Below are positions 1 to 6,971 of a DNA stretch of 13,748 nt, piece after piece. Numbering within the stretch: position 1 is the stretch's first letter; each line of letters starts with the position of its first letter. The translations under genes and the position numbers were made by a program. The stretch spans positions 1-13,748 of the forward strand of contig DRLE01000206.1 in the NCBI GenBank assembly GCA_011051475.1. The letters are read 5' to 3'. Below the pieces are notes generated by a model. The model was not told where the DNA came from, ran no database searches, and saw only the letters and a list, made by a program, of their open reading frames with translations. The DNA is from Gammaproteobacteria bacterium (GTDB lineage Bacteria > Pseudomonadota > Gammaproteobacteria > SZUA-229).

Positions 1-1448
1 CCATTGTGCTGACACACTCGCTGGATATTCACATGGGTGGCAGCAGCGGTCATGCGATCAGCTTTCCAGCCGTTCCCCTGTTTGTCAATGACGAGCCGAA
101 TATGGCCAATGTGGTCAGCGCCTGTGTGCACGATGAAAGCACGATCAATATTGCCGATGCCTACCATGCCGAAGGTTTTGATTTCAGCGGTACCCGTCGC
201 TTCGACCGGCAGACCGGTTACCGTACCCGCTCGATTCTGACCGTTCCACTGAAAGACCACCACAACGAGATTATCGGCGTACTGCAGCTGATCAATGCCA
301 CTGACGGCGGCGGGATACGTGAATTCAGCCATGCCGACAGGCAGCTGGCCGAGTCGCTGGCCTCGCAGGCCGCCGTGGCCATGAGCAACAAGCGGCTGAT
401 CGATGAGCAGCGCGAACTGTTCGACGCCTTTATCAAGCTGATGGCCGATGCCATTGATGAAAAATCACCCTATACCGGCGGTCACTGTAAACGGGTACCG
501 GCACTGACCATGATGATTGCCGATGCCTGTGAAAAGGCCGAAAAGGGTGAGCTGAAAGGCTTCAGCATGACGGACAGTGACCGTTATGAACTGGGTATAG
601 CCGGCTGGTTGCATGATGTCGGCAAGGTAACCACGCCCGAATATGTGGTCGACAAGGCGACCAAGCTGGAAACCATTTATGACCGCATCGATGCCATCGA
701 GACCCGCTTCGAGGTTATCCGCCGCGATGCCATTATCGATGCCCTGCAGGACAGGATAGAACGCCTGCAGGAGGCATTGAATAATGAACCGGATACAGAC
801 TATCCGGATATTGATGAGCAGCTGGAGCAGACCCTGGCGCAGCTTGAGGCGGATCGCGATTTTATTCGCCGCTGCAATATCGGCGGTGAGTATATGGACG
901 AAGCCCAGCAGCAACGGGTAAGGGAGATTGCCTGCTACCGCTGGAATAATCCTCACGGCGTCTGCGCTCCGCTGCTGTCGGATGATGAAATCAGCAATCT
1001 GACCGTAGCCAAAGGCACGCTGACCGAAGAGGAGCGTCAGATTATCAATAACCACATGGCCGTTACCATTAAAATGCTTGAACGCCTGCCGTTTCCCCGC
1101 CACCTGGCCAGGGTGCCGGAATATGCAGGTGCGCACCATGAACGCATGGATGGTACCGGTTATCCCCGCGGTCTGACCCGCGAGCAGATGTCGCTGCCCG
1201 CGCGCATGATGGCCGTGGCGGATATTTTTGAGGCCCTGTCGGCCAGCGACCGGCCGTATAAAACCGGCAAACCGCTGTCAGAATGCCTGCGTATACTGGG
1301 GCTGATGAAACTGGATAATCATATCGATCCGGATATATTCGATGCCTTTATCCGTTATAAGGTTTATTTGCGGTATGCGGAGAAGTTTTTACCGAAGTGT
1401 CAGATCGATGAGGTTGATCATGCGCTGATTCCTGGTTACGAGGAGTGA
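1..1448 (+). CDS. GAF + HD-GYP cyclic-di-nucleotide phosphodiesterase (5' end outside window)
   Basis: The reading frame is already open at the left edge. A GTG at position 6 can be read as a start, but it lies inside the GAF domain, so the true start is probably upstream. Numbering from that GTG, residues 1-130 look like the C-terminal part of a GAF sensor domain (conserved ILTVPLKD and GVLQLINA). An HD-GYP domain follows from about 140. Its metal and active-site set appears complete: H160 (TGGHCKRV), H203-D204 and K207 (HDVGK), H350, H377-H378, GTGYP at 383-387, D406 and DRPYK at 415-419. HD-GYP proteins hydrolyse c-di-GMP or related cyclic dinucleotides in the cytosol, and intact motifs suggest an active enzyme. 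About 147 residues separate the HD histidine from H350, against roughly 30 in ordinary members, so about 115-120 residues are inserted, partly coiled-coil-like. The signal sensed by the GAF domain and the substrate are unknown. Confidence 0.9.
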   Translation, partial: IVLTHSLDIHMGGSSGHAISFPAVPLFVNDEPNMANVVSACVHDESTINIADAYHAEGFDFSGTRRFDRQTGYRTRSILTVPLKDHHNEIIGVLQLINATDGGGIREFSHADRQLAESLASQAAVAMSNKRLIDEQRELFDAFIKLMADAIDEKSPYTGGHCKRVPALTMMIADACEKAEKGELKGFSMTDSDRYELGIAGWLHDVGKVTTPEYVVDKATKLETIYDRIDAIETRFEVIRRDAIIDALQDRIERLQEALNNEPDTDYPDIDEQLEQTLAQLEADRDFIRRCNIGGEYMDEAQQQRVREIACYRWNNPHGVCAPLLSDDEISNLTVAKGTLTEEERQIINNHMAVTIKMLERLPFPRHLARVPEYAGAHHERMDGTGYPRGLTREQMSLPARMMAVADIFEALSASDRPYKTGKPLSECLRILGLMKLDNHIDPDIFDAFIRYKVYLRYAEKFLPKCQIDEVDHALIPGYEE

Positions 1449-1451
1449 TTT

Positions 1452-1482
1452 TTTTGCCGCGAATGACGCAAAGGAACGCAAA
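1452..1482 (+). repeat. Outer inverted repeat, left arm (GACGCAAAGGAACGCAAA family)
   Basis: This arm starts within 5 bases of the HD-GYP stop codon. It matches the reverse complement of 1819-1849 with one mismatch in 31 positions. The core is a run of gcaaag-like units. A related copy lies at 12849-12888, so it belongs to a family dispersed in this genome. From memory, similar CTTTGCG/CGCAAAG strings are common in intergenic DNA of many bacteria; function unknown. Confidence 0.85.
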
Positions 1483-1550
1483 AAAAGCATTTTTTATTTA
1501 TGGCGAAGGAATAGTCGCATTCTCAAGAATACTAAGGAGGCTCTGATAGA

Positions 1551-1709
1551 TGTCATTTTGAGCGGAACGAAGTGGAGTCGATATGTCCATGGATGGACGG
1601 TATTAGGGTAACGCAGGAGCAGTTACCGAAAAATCTTATACTCCGTAATGCTTTGATTGCACTGTGGTAAAAGATCCTTCGACTCCGCTACGCTACGCTC
1701 AGGATGACA
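1551..1709. repeat. Inner inverted repeat (TGTCATNNTGAGCG family)
   Basis: Arms 1551-1581 and 1679-1709 are each 31 bases and match as reverse complements at 25 of 31 positions. They share the termini tgtcat and gtggagtcga / gcggagtcga. The arms enclose a 97-base AT-richer centre without an ORF. Strings of the type TGTCATCCTGAGCG followed by GGATCTT-like sequence are, from memory, widespread intergenic repeats in unrelated bacteria. Here the element sits wholly inside the outer repeat pair. Confidence 0.8.
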
Positions 1710-1818
1710 AAGTCACTATTAATCAGAGGGTTCCTAAGTTTTACTAAACTTGTTGAAGAAGGGATCAGTAATATTGATAGGCAGTGATCTTTTCAAACTG
1801 TATCAATAAACGTTTTTC

Positions 1819-1849
1819 TTTGCGTTCCTTTGCGTCATTTGCGGCAAAA
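1819..1849 (-). repeat. Outer inverted repeat, right arm
   Basis: Reverse-complement partner of 1452-1482, with 30 of 31 positions matching. Its minus-strand sequence continues with gaaaaacg, which is also seen in the distant copy at 12849-12888. So this arm and that copy share more than the arm shared with 1452-1482. Confidence 0.85.
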
Positions 1850-1875
1850 GCTTTCAAGCTTTGTTGTTGAATGTC

Positions 1876-2943
1876 CTAGATATTATCGCCTTCCATATCC
1901 TCCGTTGGCACTTCCTTGATGCCATTTATTAACACCGATGTCTTGAAACCGCGCTCATTCAGCAGAAAGGAAGCTGACGAACTTCTGCGTCCGGTGTCAC
2001 AATAGAGGATATAGTTTTTCAACGGGTCGAGAGTTTTCGCTTTCAGGCGCAGGGAAATCAGCGGTACGTGTGAGGCGTGTTTGATGTGCGCCGATTTGTA
2101 TTCGGCAGGCAGTCGTACGTCAACCCATTCGGCCTCACCGTTGCGCACTTTCAGGCTGGCGGTTGTATAGTCAACCTGGTTGAGCAGGGGTTCGTTTAAC
2201 AGCTCGAGAAAATTCTCTTTTGACAGCCGGCTGAGGATGCCGGTGGTCAGCATAACGACAGATGCGTTGCGTTTTGTATCCGAGATCAGGGCCTCTTCGC
2301 CAAAGCTGTCGCCGGGACTGAGCTCGGCCAGGCGGACTTCCTTTTCCTGCCCCGGTATTTTTCGCGTAACCATGCAGCGGCCGGATTTAATGATATAGAA
2401 ATAGTCGCCGGGTTCGTCCTGGGTGATGACTCTGTCGCCCGGCTTGACCGTGATATCCTCCAGGCTGGTAAAGATGGCCTGGATATTGGCAGGCGGTATG
2501 CGACGAAAAGCCTCGGTCTGCAGCAGGCGCGTCATCCAGTCATCTTCATTGTCCTCGTCGGCGCTGAGTTCTTCAACCTGGAAACTGCCTGTCTGGCCCC
2601 AGGCCAGCATCATGTCCAGCAGCTCGGCATCCACCTTGAAGATAACCGCATCGGAACTGGCGACACAGGAAAAGTTGCGGGGAATAATATGTGCCAGCGC
2701 CAGTTTGGCATCCGGCGTGCCGGCCTCGATGGTTTTCAGTTTTTTGCCGTTTTTGAGCAGGTCGGCATTACCCGTGTGCAGAAAGACAAGACGGTCGTCC
2801 CGGTCGCCTTCCTGGAAAATACTGTCACCTTTTTTCAGCTCAAGTACTTCCAGTTTTGATGCGATTTCCTTGAGGTTGTCCGGCGTCAGTGTGTCTAATG
2901 GCTGGTAGTTGTTCAGGTCCAGAAACGAAATACTTGCAGTCAT
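1876..2943 (-). CDS. Tandem cyclic-nucleotide-binding-fold protein with C-terminal rhodanese domain
   Basis: The protein has 355 residues and no signal peptide or membrane segment, so it is probably cytosolic. Residues about 15-115 form a first cNMP-binding-type beta-roll (KKGDSIFQEGD, VFLHTGNADLL), but it lacks the FGE...R phosphate-binding cassette and is probably degenerate. Residues about 140-250 form a second copy with a good cassette (GDSFGEEALI, R225-N-A), so ligand binding is plausible there. Residues about 255-350 are a rhodanese domain with catalytic C315 in CDTGRR, followed by the usual helix. Rhodaneses carry a persulfide on that cysteine; here it may transfer sulfur or sense redox or sulfur state. 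No DNA-binding helix-turn-helix is visible, so it is not an obvious Crp/Fnr-type transcription factor. The gene starts 55 bp after mltD on the same strand and may be co-transcribed with it. The ATG lacks a clear Shine-Dalgarno sequence. Partner and ligand are unknown. Confidence 0.85.
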   Translation of the reverse strand: MTASISFLDLNNYQPLDTLTPDNLKEIASKLEVLELKKGDSIFQEGDRDDRLVFLHTGNADLLKNGKKLKTIEAGTPDAKLALAHIIPRNFSCVASSDAVIFKVDAELLDMMLAWGQTGSFQVEELSADEDNEDDWMTRLLQTEAFRRIPPANIQAIFTSLEDITVKPGDRVITQDEPGDYFYIIKSGRCMVTRKIPGQEKEVRLAELSPGDSFGEEALISDTKRNASVVMLTTGILSRLSKENFLELLNEPLLNQVDYTTASLKVRNGEAEWVDVRLPAEYKSAHIKHASHVPLISLRLKAKTLDPLKNYILYCDTGRRSSSASFLLNERGFKTSVLINGIKEVPTEDMEGDNI

Positions 2944-2998
2944 GGTTGGTTTGTCGCTGTTTGGTATTTTTGTTGTTAGCGCAGTATTGCAGAGGTGG

Positions 2999-4651
2999 CT
3001 AGCCGGAACTGCCGCTTTGTTCTGTTACGTCGATATACAGTTTCAGTCTCTGCCCCGGCTGAATATACTTGCCCTTGATCGTGTTCCAGCGATGCAGGTC
3101 TTTCACATGCACATTGTAGCGACTGGCAATGCGTGCCAGTGAATCGCCGTTTCTTACCGTGTAGTGAATCGACTTGATTGTGCTGTTGGGATTATGGCTA
3201 CTGGTGTTGCTGCCATTATGTTTTGTCCAGATCACCAGTTTCTGTCCCTGCTTGAGCGGGTCTCGAATGGCCATGCCGTTCCATTTTGCCAGACTGTGCA
3301 TATTGACCTTGTATTTGCGGGAAATGTCCCAGAAGCTTTCACCCTTCTGCACGATGTGGGTTACCCGTGAACTGCCCCTGCCACCGCGTTTACGGCTCTG
3401 GATGGTTTTCAGGCGCTGTGAGGAGGACAGCTTGTAGCTGGCGCTGTTTCTGCTGGCGACAGGAATCAACAGGTGTTTGCCGGCGCGGATATTGTTGCCG
3501 TGGATATTATTGACCTTTCTCAGGTGCTTGACAGAGGTGTCGTATTTGCTGGCGATTTCGCTCAGGGTTTCTCCGGATTTGATTTTATGCCTGACCCATT
3601 TCAGGTGCTGGTCGGCCGGCAGGGCGGCATAGTTCTTTTCGAAGATCTCGGCGGCTTCAACCGGCAGTATCAGTGTATGCGGGCCTTCGGGCGCGGTTGC
3701 CCAGCGATTATAACCGGGGTTATAGTTATAGATGGTTTCCAGGTCGACTTCCGCCAGTTCGGCGGCCAGCGCCAGGTCGATCTGTGAACGGGTTTTTACC
3801 TGTTTAAAGCCGGGAGCATCCTGGACACAGACCAGACTGATATCGTATTTTTCCGGATGGTTAATCAGTTCTTTCAGTGCCAGCAGTTTGGGCACATAGG
3901 CGCGGGTTTCCTTTGGCAGGTCCAGGTGCCAGAAATCAGTGGGTTTGCCGTGTTTTTTATTGCGGCGTACGGCGCGTTGCACGGTGCCGGAACCCGAGTT
4001 ATAGGCGGCCAGCGCCAGCAACCAGTCACCCTTGAACATCTTGTTGAGGTTTTCCAGGTAATTCAGTGCCGCCTGTGTCGATGCGTAGATATCACGACGG
4101 CCGTCATACCACCAGTTCTGCTTCAGGCCATAGAGCTTGCCGGTAGAAGGAATAAACTGCCACAGACCTGCGGCGCGACCATGCGAGTAGGCAAAGGGCT
4201 GGTAGGCGCTTTCCACGATAGGCAGCAGAACCAGCTCGGAAGGCAGGTCACGTTTTTCGGCTTCCTCGAGAATGTAATAAAGAAACGGGTCGGCGCGGTT
4301 GATTACCCGGTGCAGATAGTTTTCGTGACGTGCATACCAGTTGATCTCGGCCTGCAGGTCAGAATGAGCGATGTCCTCGGGCAATTGAAAACCGGCACGC
4401 AGGCGCGGCCAGATGCTGTGATTGATTTCGTTTTTCAGGTAGAGCTGCTCAAAGTGTTCGAATTCGATATCTTCCAGTGAGATTCTCGGCAGGCTGTCGT
4501 GGGTTGGTGTGCCATGCAGACTCTGCACAGGCAGCTTGTTCGGAGCGCTGGCAGTGGCTTCGGTTGTTTGTGTGGTATTACAGGCGCCAAGCGATAGCAC
4601 CGTCAGCAGGACGGAAAAGCGACGGCTGTTTTGTCGTATGAATAAAAACAA
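2999..4651 (-). CDS. mltD: Membrane-bound lytic murein transglycosylase D
   Basis: The product cleaves peptidoglycan glycan strands to 1,6-anhydromuramic ends on the periplasmic face of the outer membrane. An N-terminal signal ends in the lipobox LGAC (C24), indicating a lipoprotein. The family 1 transglycosylase domain spans about 110-240: catalytic E147 in LPIVESAY, then GRAAGLWQFIPSTG (158-171) and AAYNSGSG (215-222). Three LysM wall-binding domains follow at about 353-397, 431-475 and 496-540, with a basic Ser/Arg-rich linker at 405-430. The length of 550 exceeds E. coli MltD (452 residues, two LysM). The start is a TTG at 4651; I see no in-frame ATG upstream that would keep a better signal peptide, and a weak gaaagag lies upstream. 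The gene is divergent from rnhA, recalling the enterobacterial mltD/rnhA/dnaQ neighbourhood, but gloB and the methyltransferase gene found there are absent. Confidence 0.95.
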   Translation of the reverse strand: MFLFIRQNSRRFSVLLTVLSLGACNTTQTTEATASAPNKLPVQSLHGTPTHDSLPRISLEDIEFEHFEQLYLKNEINHSIWPRLRAGFQLPEDIAHSDLQAEINWYARHENYLHRVINRADPFLYYILEEAEKRDLPSELVLLPIVESAYQPFAYSHGRAAGLWQFIPSTGKLYGLKQNWWYDGRRDIYASTQAALNYLENLNKMFKGDWLLALAAYNSGSGTVQRAVRRNKKHGKPTDFWHLDLPKETRAYVPKLLALKELINHPEKYDISLVCVQDAPGFKQVKTRSQIDLALAAELAEVDLETIYNYNPGYNRWATAPEGPHTLILPVEAAEIFEKNYAALPADQHLKWVRHKIKSGETLSEIASKYDTSVKHLRKVNNIHGNNIRAGKHLLIPVASRNSASYKLSSSQRLKTIQSRKRGGRGSSRVTHIVQKGESFWDISRKYKVNMHSLAKWNGMAIRDPLKQGQKLVIWTKHNGSNTSSHNPNSTIKSIHYTVRNGDSLARIASRYNVHVKDLHRWNTIKGKYIQPGQRLKLYIDVTEQSGSSG

Positions 4652-4929
4652 TGTATAAAACTCTTTCAGTAATCTTTATTTTTGTTATTTGCGGCCTGGC
4701 TGCGGTCTTGCCCCATATCAGTAATCCGGCCCTGCGATGGTTGCAGTATGTGCGGCCTGAATGTGCAGGATTTTCTGGCAAAATATATCTGCACAAATAA
4801 TGCTCACAGGCATGGTGTATTGCTGTTTCACAGGCTAATATTCGCTACAGCAGGCAATCGCACCCGTTCCTGACTTCGGGTGCCAAGTCCATACATAAAT
4901 TGTACAACATCAAGGCGGAAAAGGGCCGA
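4652..4929. other. mltD-rnhA divergent intergenic region
   Basis: These 278 bp must hold the promoters for mltD (leftward) and rnhA (rightward), but I found no convincing -35/-10 pair on either strand. Two inverted repeats are visible. One is tgtgcag (4762-4768) with ctgcaca (4789-4795), 20 bases apart. The other is gcacccg (4860-4866) with cgggtgc (4877-4883), a 7-bp stem with a 10-base loop about 45 bases before the rnhA start and with no T tract. No convincing ORF or tRNA is present. Confidence 0.5.
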
Positions 4930-5382
4930 ATGAGCCAGAATTTAGTCGAAATTTACACCGATGGCGCCTGTCGCGGAAACCCCGGCCCCGGCGGCTGGGG
5001 CGCCAGCCTGCGCTATAACGGGCATTTCAAGGATCTGCACGGCGGTGAGCCGCAGACAACCAATAACCGTATGGAGCTGATGGCCGTAATCCAGGGGCTG
5101 GAAGCCCTGAGTCGCCCCTGTAAGGTAAAAATCTATACCGATTCTAAGTATGTGATGGACGGCATGACCAAGTGGCTGGCAAACTGGAAGAAACAGGGCT
5201 GGAAAACGGCCGCTAAAAAACCGGTGAAAAACGTTGATCTCTGGCAACGTCTGGACAGTGCGGTGCAGGCCAATGATGTCAGCTGGCAATGGATCAAGGG
5301 GCATGCCGGCGATGAAGGTAATGAGCGGGCGGATGCGCTGGCGAACAAGGGTATTGATGAGATGCTTGAACGCAGTGAATAA
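4930..5382 (+). CDS. rnhA: Ribonuclease HI
   Basis: RNase HI cuts the RNA strand of RNA-DNA hybrids, removing R-loops and helping clear primers. The 150-residue protein is close to E. coli RnhA (155). The full catalytic set is visible: D11 in YTDGACRGNPGPGGWG, E49 in NNRMEL, D71 in YTDS, H125 in KGHAG and D135 in ERADALA. The basic protrusion (NWKKQGWKT and KKPVKNVDLW, about 85-105) that grips the hybrid in the E. coli type is conserved. I chose the ATG at 4930 because the conserved N-terminus begins there and an aaggg lies just upstream. An in-frame TTG at 4900 would add ten residues not expected for the family. dnaQ follows 62 bp downstream, a very common pairing in proteobacteria. Confidence 0.97.
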   Translation: MSQNLVEIYTDGACRGNPGPGGWGASLRYNGHFKDLHGGEPQTTNNRMELMAVIQGLEALSRPCKVKIYTDSKYVMDGMTKWLANWKKQGWKTAAKKPVKNVDLWQRLDSAVQANDVSWQWIKGHAGDEGNERADALANKGIDEMLERSE

Positions 5383-5386
5383 TGCA

Positions 5387-5411
5387 CTGGAATCGTTCCC
5401 GACGATTCCAG
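5387..5411 (+). other. Hairpin between rnhA and dnaQ
   Basis: Ctggaatcg (5387-5395) pairs perfectly with cgattccag (5403-5411), giving a 9-bp stem and a 7-base loop, starting 4 bases after the rnhA stop. No T tract follows, so it is not a standard intrinsic terminator. It could protect the rnhA mRNA end, mark a processing site or partly attenuate read-through into dnaQ. Confidence 0.6.
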
Positions 5412-5444
5412 CATACACGCCATCCATGGAGATAAAAACGAAGA

Positions 5445-6140
5445 ATGCAAAATCATAGACAAATCGTGCTGGACACGGAAACGACCGGTCTGGAACCTTC
5501 CCAGGGGCACCGGATTATCGAGATCGGTTGTGTGGAAATGATCAACCGGCGCCTGACGGGGAATAATTATCACCAGTATCTGCAGCCCGACCGGGAGATC
5601 GATGAGGGCGCGCAGGCGGTGCATGGCATCAGTAACGAGTTTCTGGCCGACAAGCCGCGTTTTGCCGACGTGGTGAAGGACTTTATCGAGTATATCGATG
5701 GTGCCGAACTGATTATTCACAATGCGCCCTTCGATGTGGGCTTTCTCAACCATGAGTTCAGGCTGGCCGGCAAGGAGTATGGCCAGGTAGATACCTATTG
5801 CAGCGTCATCGATACCCTGGTCATGGCACGCAAGATGCGCCCGGGCAAGAAGAACAATCTGGACGTGCTGTGCAAGGAATACGAGGTCAATAACGCTCAC
5901 CGCGACCTGCATGGCGCGCTGCTTGACTCGGAGCTGCTGGCGGAAGTCTATTTGCGTATGACCGGTGGCCAGAGCGCGTTATTGCTGGACAGCGAGGAGA
6001 CCGTGACCGACAGTAATGGCGTGGTCAGCGCGAAAAAACTTTCGGCCGATCGCAAGCCGATAAAAATCATCCCGCCGACGGCAGAAGAGCTGGAAGCGCA
6101 TCGGGCAATGACTGGAAAAATGGAAAACGGAAGCTGGTAG
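5445..6140 (+). CDS. dnaQ: DNA polymerase III epsilon subunit (proofreading exonuclease)
   Basis: The epsilon subunit removes mispaired 3' nucleotides within the Pol III core (with alpha and theta). Length is 231 residues (E. coli 243). The DEDDh exonuclease motifs are all present: Exo I D10/E12 in LDTETTG, Exo II D97 in IHNAPFDVGFLN, and Exo III H156 and D161 in AHRDLHGALLDSELLA. The domain ends near 175. The C-terminal tail (about 180-231) carries the poorly conserved segment that in the family binds the polymerase alpha subunit. The ATG at 5445 is preceded by a modest gaaga. The gene lies behind rnhA and converges with smpB across a perfect inverted repeat. Confidence 0.96.
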   Translation: MQNHRQIVLDTETTGLEPSQGHRIIEIGCVEMINRRLTGNNYHQYLQPDREIDEGAQAVHGISNEFLADKPRFADVVKDFIEYIDGAELIIHNAPFDVGFLNHEFRLAGKEYGQVDTYCSVIDTLVMARKMRPGKKNNLDVLCKEYEVNNAHRDLHGALLDSELLAEVYLRMTGGQSALLLDSEETVTDSNGVVSAKKLSADRKPIKIIPPTAEELEAHRAMTGKMENGSW

Positions 6141-6177
6141 CGATAGTAGCGAGACCGCAGGCCGGTATAAGCGCAAG

Positions 6178-6262
6178 GGAAGTTCGGGGTCAGAGTCAAT
6201 TTATCACAAGCCTGTCGCACTCGTACTTTTCGCGCTTAAATTGACTCTGACCCCGAACTTCC
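6178..6262. repeat. Perfect 26-bp inverted repeat (GGGGTCAGAGTCAATTTA family)
   Basis: Arm 6178-6203 and arm 6237-6262 are exact reverse complements over 26 bases with a 33-base loop. The arms read outward as ggaagttc then ggggtcagagtcaattta. The element fills the gap between convergent dnaQ and smpB (stops at 6140 and 6280), so the hairpin could terminate or stabilise transcripts from both sides, although no T tract follows. From memory, ggggtcagagtcaatt strings recur in intergenic DNA of many proteobacteria, often near IS200-like/REP-associated tyrosine transposases. No transposase is present here. Confidence 0.9.
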
Positions 6263-6277
6263 AACATGGAACTTTTG

Positions 6278-6757
6278 TTACCTGATTTTCAGAGACCGCG
6301 CCTTTTCCCGCTGCCAGTCCCTTTCCTTGATCGCGGCGCGCTTGTCATGCGTTTTCTTGCCCTTGGCCAGGCCGATATCTATTTTTACCCGGCCGTTCTT
6401 TTTCCAGTACAGCGCCAGCGGCACCAGGGTATAGCCCTTGCGCTCGATCTGGCCGATCAGGCGATCGATTTCATGGCGGTGCATCAGCAGCTTGCGCGAG
6501 CGCGTGGGATTGGCGTGAATATGGGTAGAGGTGGTGATTAATGGCGTAATCGTGCCACCGACCCATTCCAGCTCACCGTTTTTCGCCATGATATAGCTGT
6601 CGTCGATCTGTACGCGGCCGGCGCGCAGGCTTTTGACTTCCCAGCCTTCCAGTGCCAGGCCGGCTTCGTAGTTGGCCTCGATGGCAAAATCATGGCGCGC
6701 CTTGCGGTTGCGCGCGATGGTATTGTCGTTGGGTTTCTTTTTGGGTTTTTTCGCCAT
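6278..6757 (-). CDS. smpB: SsrA-binding protein SmpB
   Basis: SmpB binds tmRNA (SsrA) and delivers it to stalled ribosomes in trans-translation. The 159-residue protein matches the family size. Visible signatures are ARNRKARHDFAIEANYEAG near the N-terminus, LEGWEVKSLRAGRVQIDDSY, the HANPTRSRKLLMHRHEI block, LYWKKNGRVKIDIGLAKGKK and the basic C-terminal tail KERDWQREKARSLKIR that inserts into the ribosomal mRNA channel. The ATG at 6757 is preceded by a modest ggtg. A strong promoter lies upstream on this strand. No ssrA gene is seen in the window. In E. coli smpB is divergent from ratA; here a transporter gene lies between them. Confidence 0.97.
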   Translation of the reverse strand: MAKKPKKKPNDNTIARNRKARHDFAIEANYEAGLALEGWEVKSLRAGRVQIDDSYIMAKNGELEWVGGTITPLITTSTHIHANPTRSRKLLMHRHEIDRLIGQIERKGYTLVPLALYWKKNGRVKIDIGLAKGKKTHDKRAAIKERDWQREKARSLKIR

Positions 6758-6800
6758 ATCACCGTTTTATGTCGCAGCATGTAAGCTGATCAGACGCGCA

Positions 6801-6829
6801 AGTATAGGGCAAGTCGCCGGCAGTGTCAT
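6801..6829 (-). promoter_or_regulatory. Sigma70-type promoter for smpB
   Basis: On the minus strand ATGACA (6829-6824, 5 of 6 matches to the -35 consensus) is followed by exactly 17 bases and TATACT (6806-6801, 5 of 6 to the -10 consensus). Transcription would begin near 6794, giving a leader of about 37 bases before the smpB ATG. This is the best promoter match in the window, but it is a prediction from sequence only. Confidence 0.7.
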
Positions 6830-6971
6830 GGTGGAGCTGTTTTGTTGCCCATCGGGCACAATAATCGTCTATAGTTGCAAATAACCTTGAGTCAGACGGC
6901 CAAATTGTTGAAAATGCCGTCGAAGATACCCTTTTACCGGTTACGGGAACCCCGACAACAAGAATAATAAT

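Larger units (their letters stand above)
1449..1875. other. Gene-free convergent junction with nested inverted repeats
   Basis: This 427-bp gap lies between the HD-GYP gene (+) and the cyclic-nucleotide-binding/rhodanese gene (-), which converge. I see no convincing coding sequence. It is organised as an outer inverted repeat close to both gene ends, an inner inverted repeat of another family, and weaker complementarity between about 1531-1547 and 1722-1739. A small palindrome, aaagctt-tc-aagcttt at 1847-1862, just past the stop of the minus-strand gene, could act as a weak terminator. No promoter is needed here because both flanking genes end in the gap. Confidence 0.75.

Noticed and set aside
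465..1139. Long minus-strand frame opposite the HD-GYP gene
   Set aside because: It mirrors a coding frame with clear catalytic motifs and itself has no recognisable domain, so it is an antisense shadow.
1500..1800. CRISPR-like array in the 1449-1875 gap
   Set aside because: The repeats are inverted pairs of two families, not regularly spaced direct repeats with spacers.
3857..4480. 207-codon plus-strand frame opposite mltD
   Set aside because: Antisense to the transglycosylase catalytic domain; no ribosome site or domain.
4855..4885. Possible tRNA 3' end (ends in ...gggtgcca)
   Set aside because: No T-loop consensus and no matching acceptor, D or anticodon arms upstream; treated as a plain hairpin.
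5133..5912. 259-codon minus-strand frame spanning rnhA and dnaQ
   Set aside because: It covers the ends of two well-conserved genes and shows no motif or plausible start site.
6758..6971. Possible tmRNA gene next to smpB
   Set aside because: Only about 210 bp, with no tRNA-Ala-like ends or tag reading frame; too short for ssrA.
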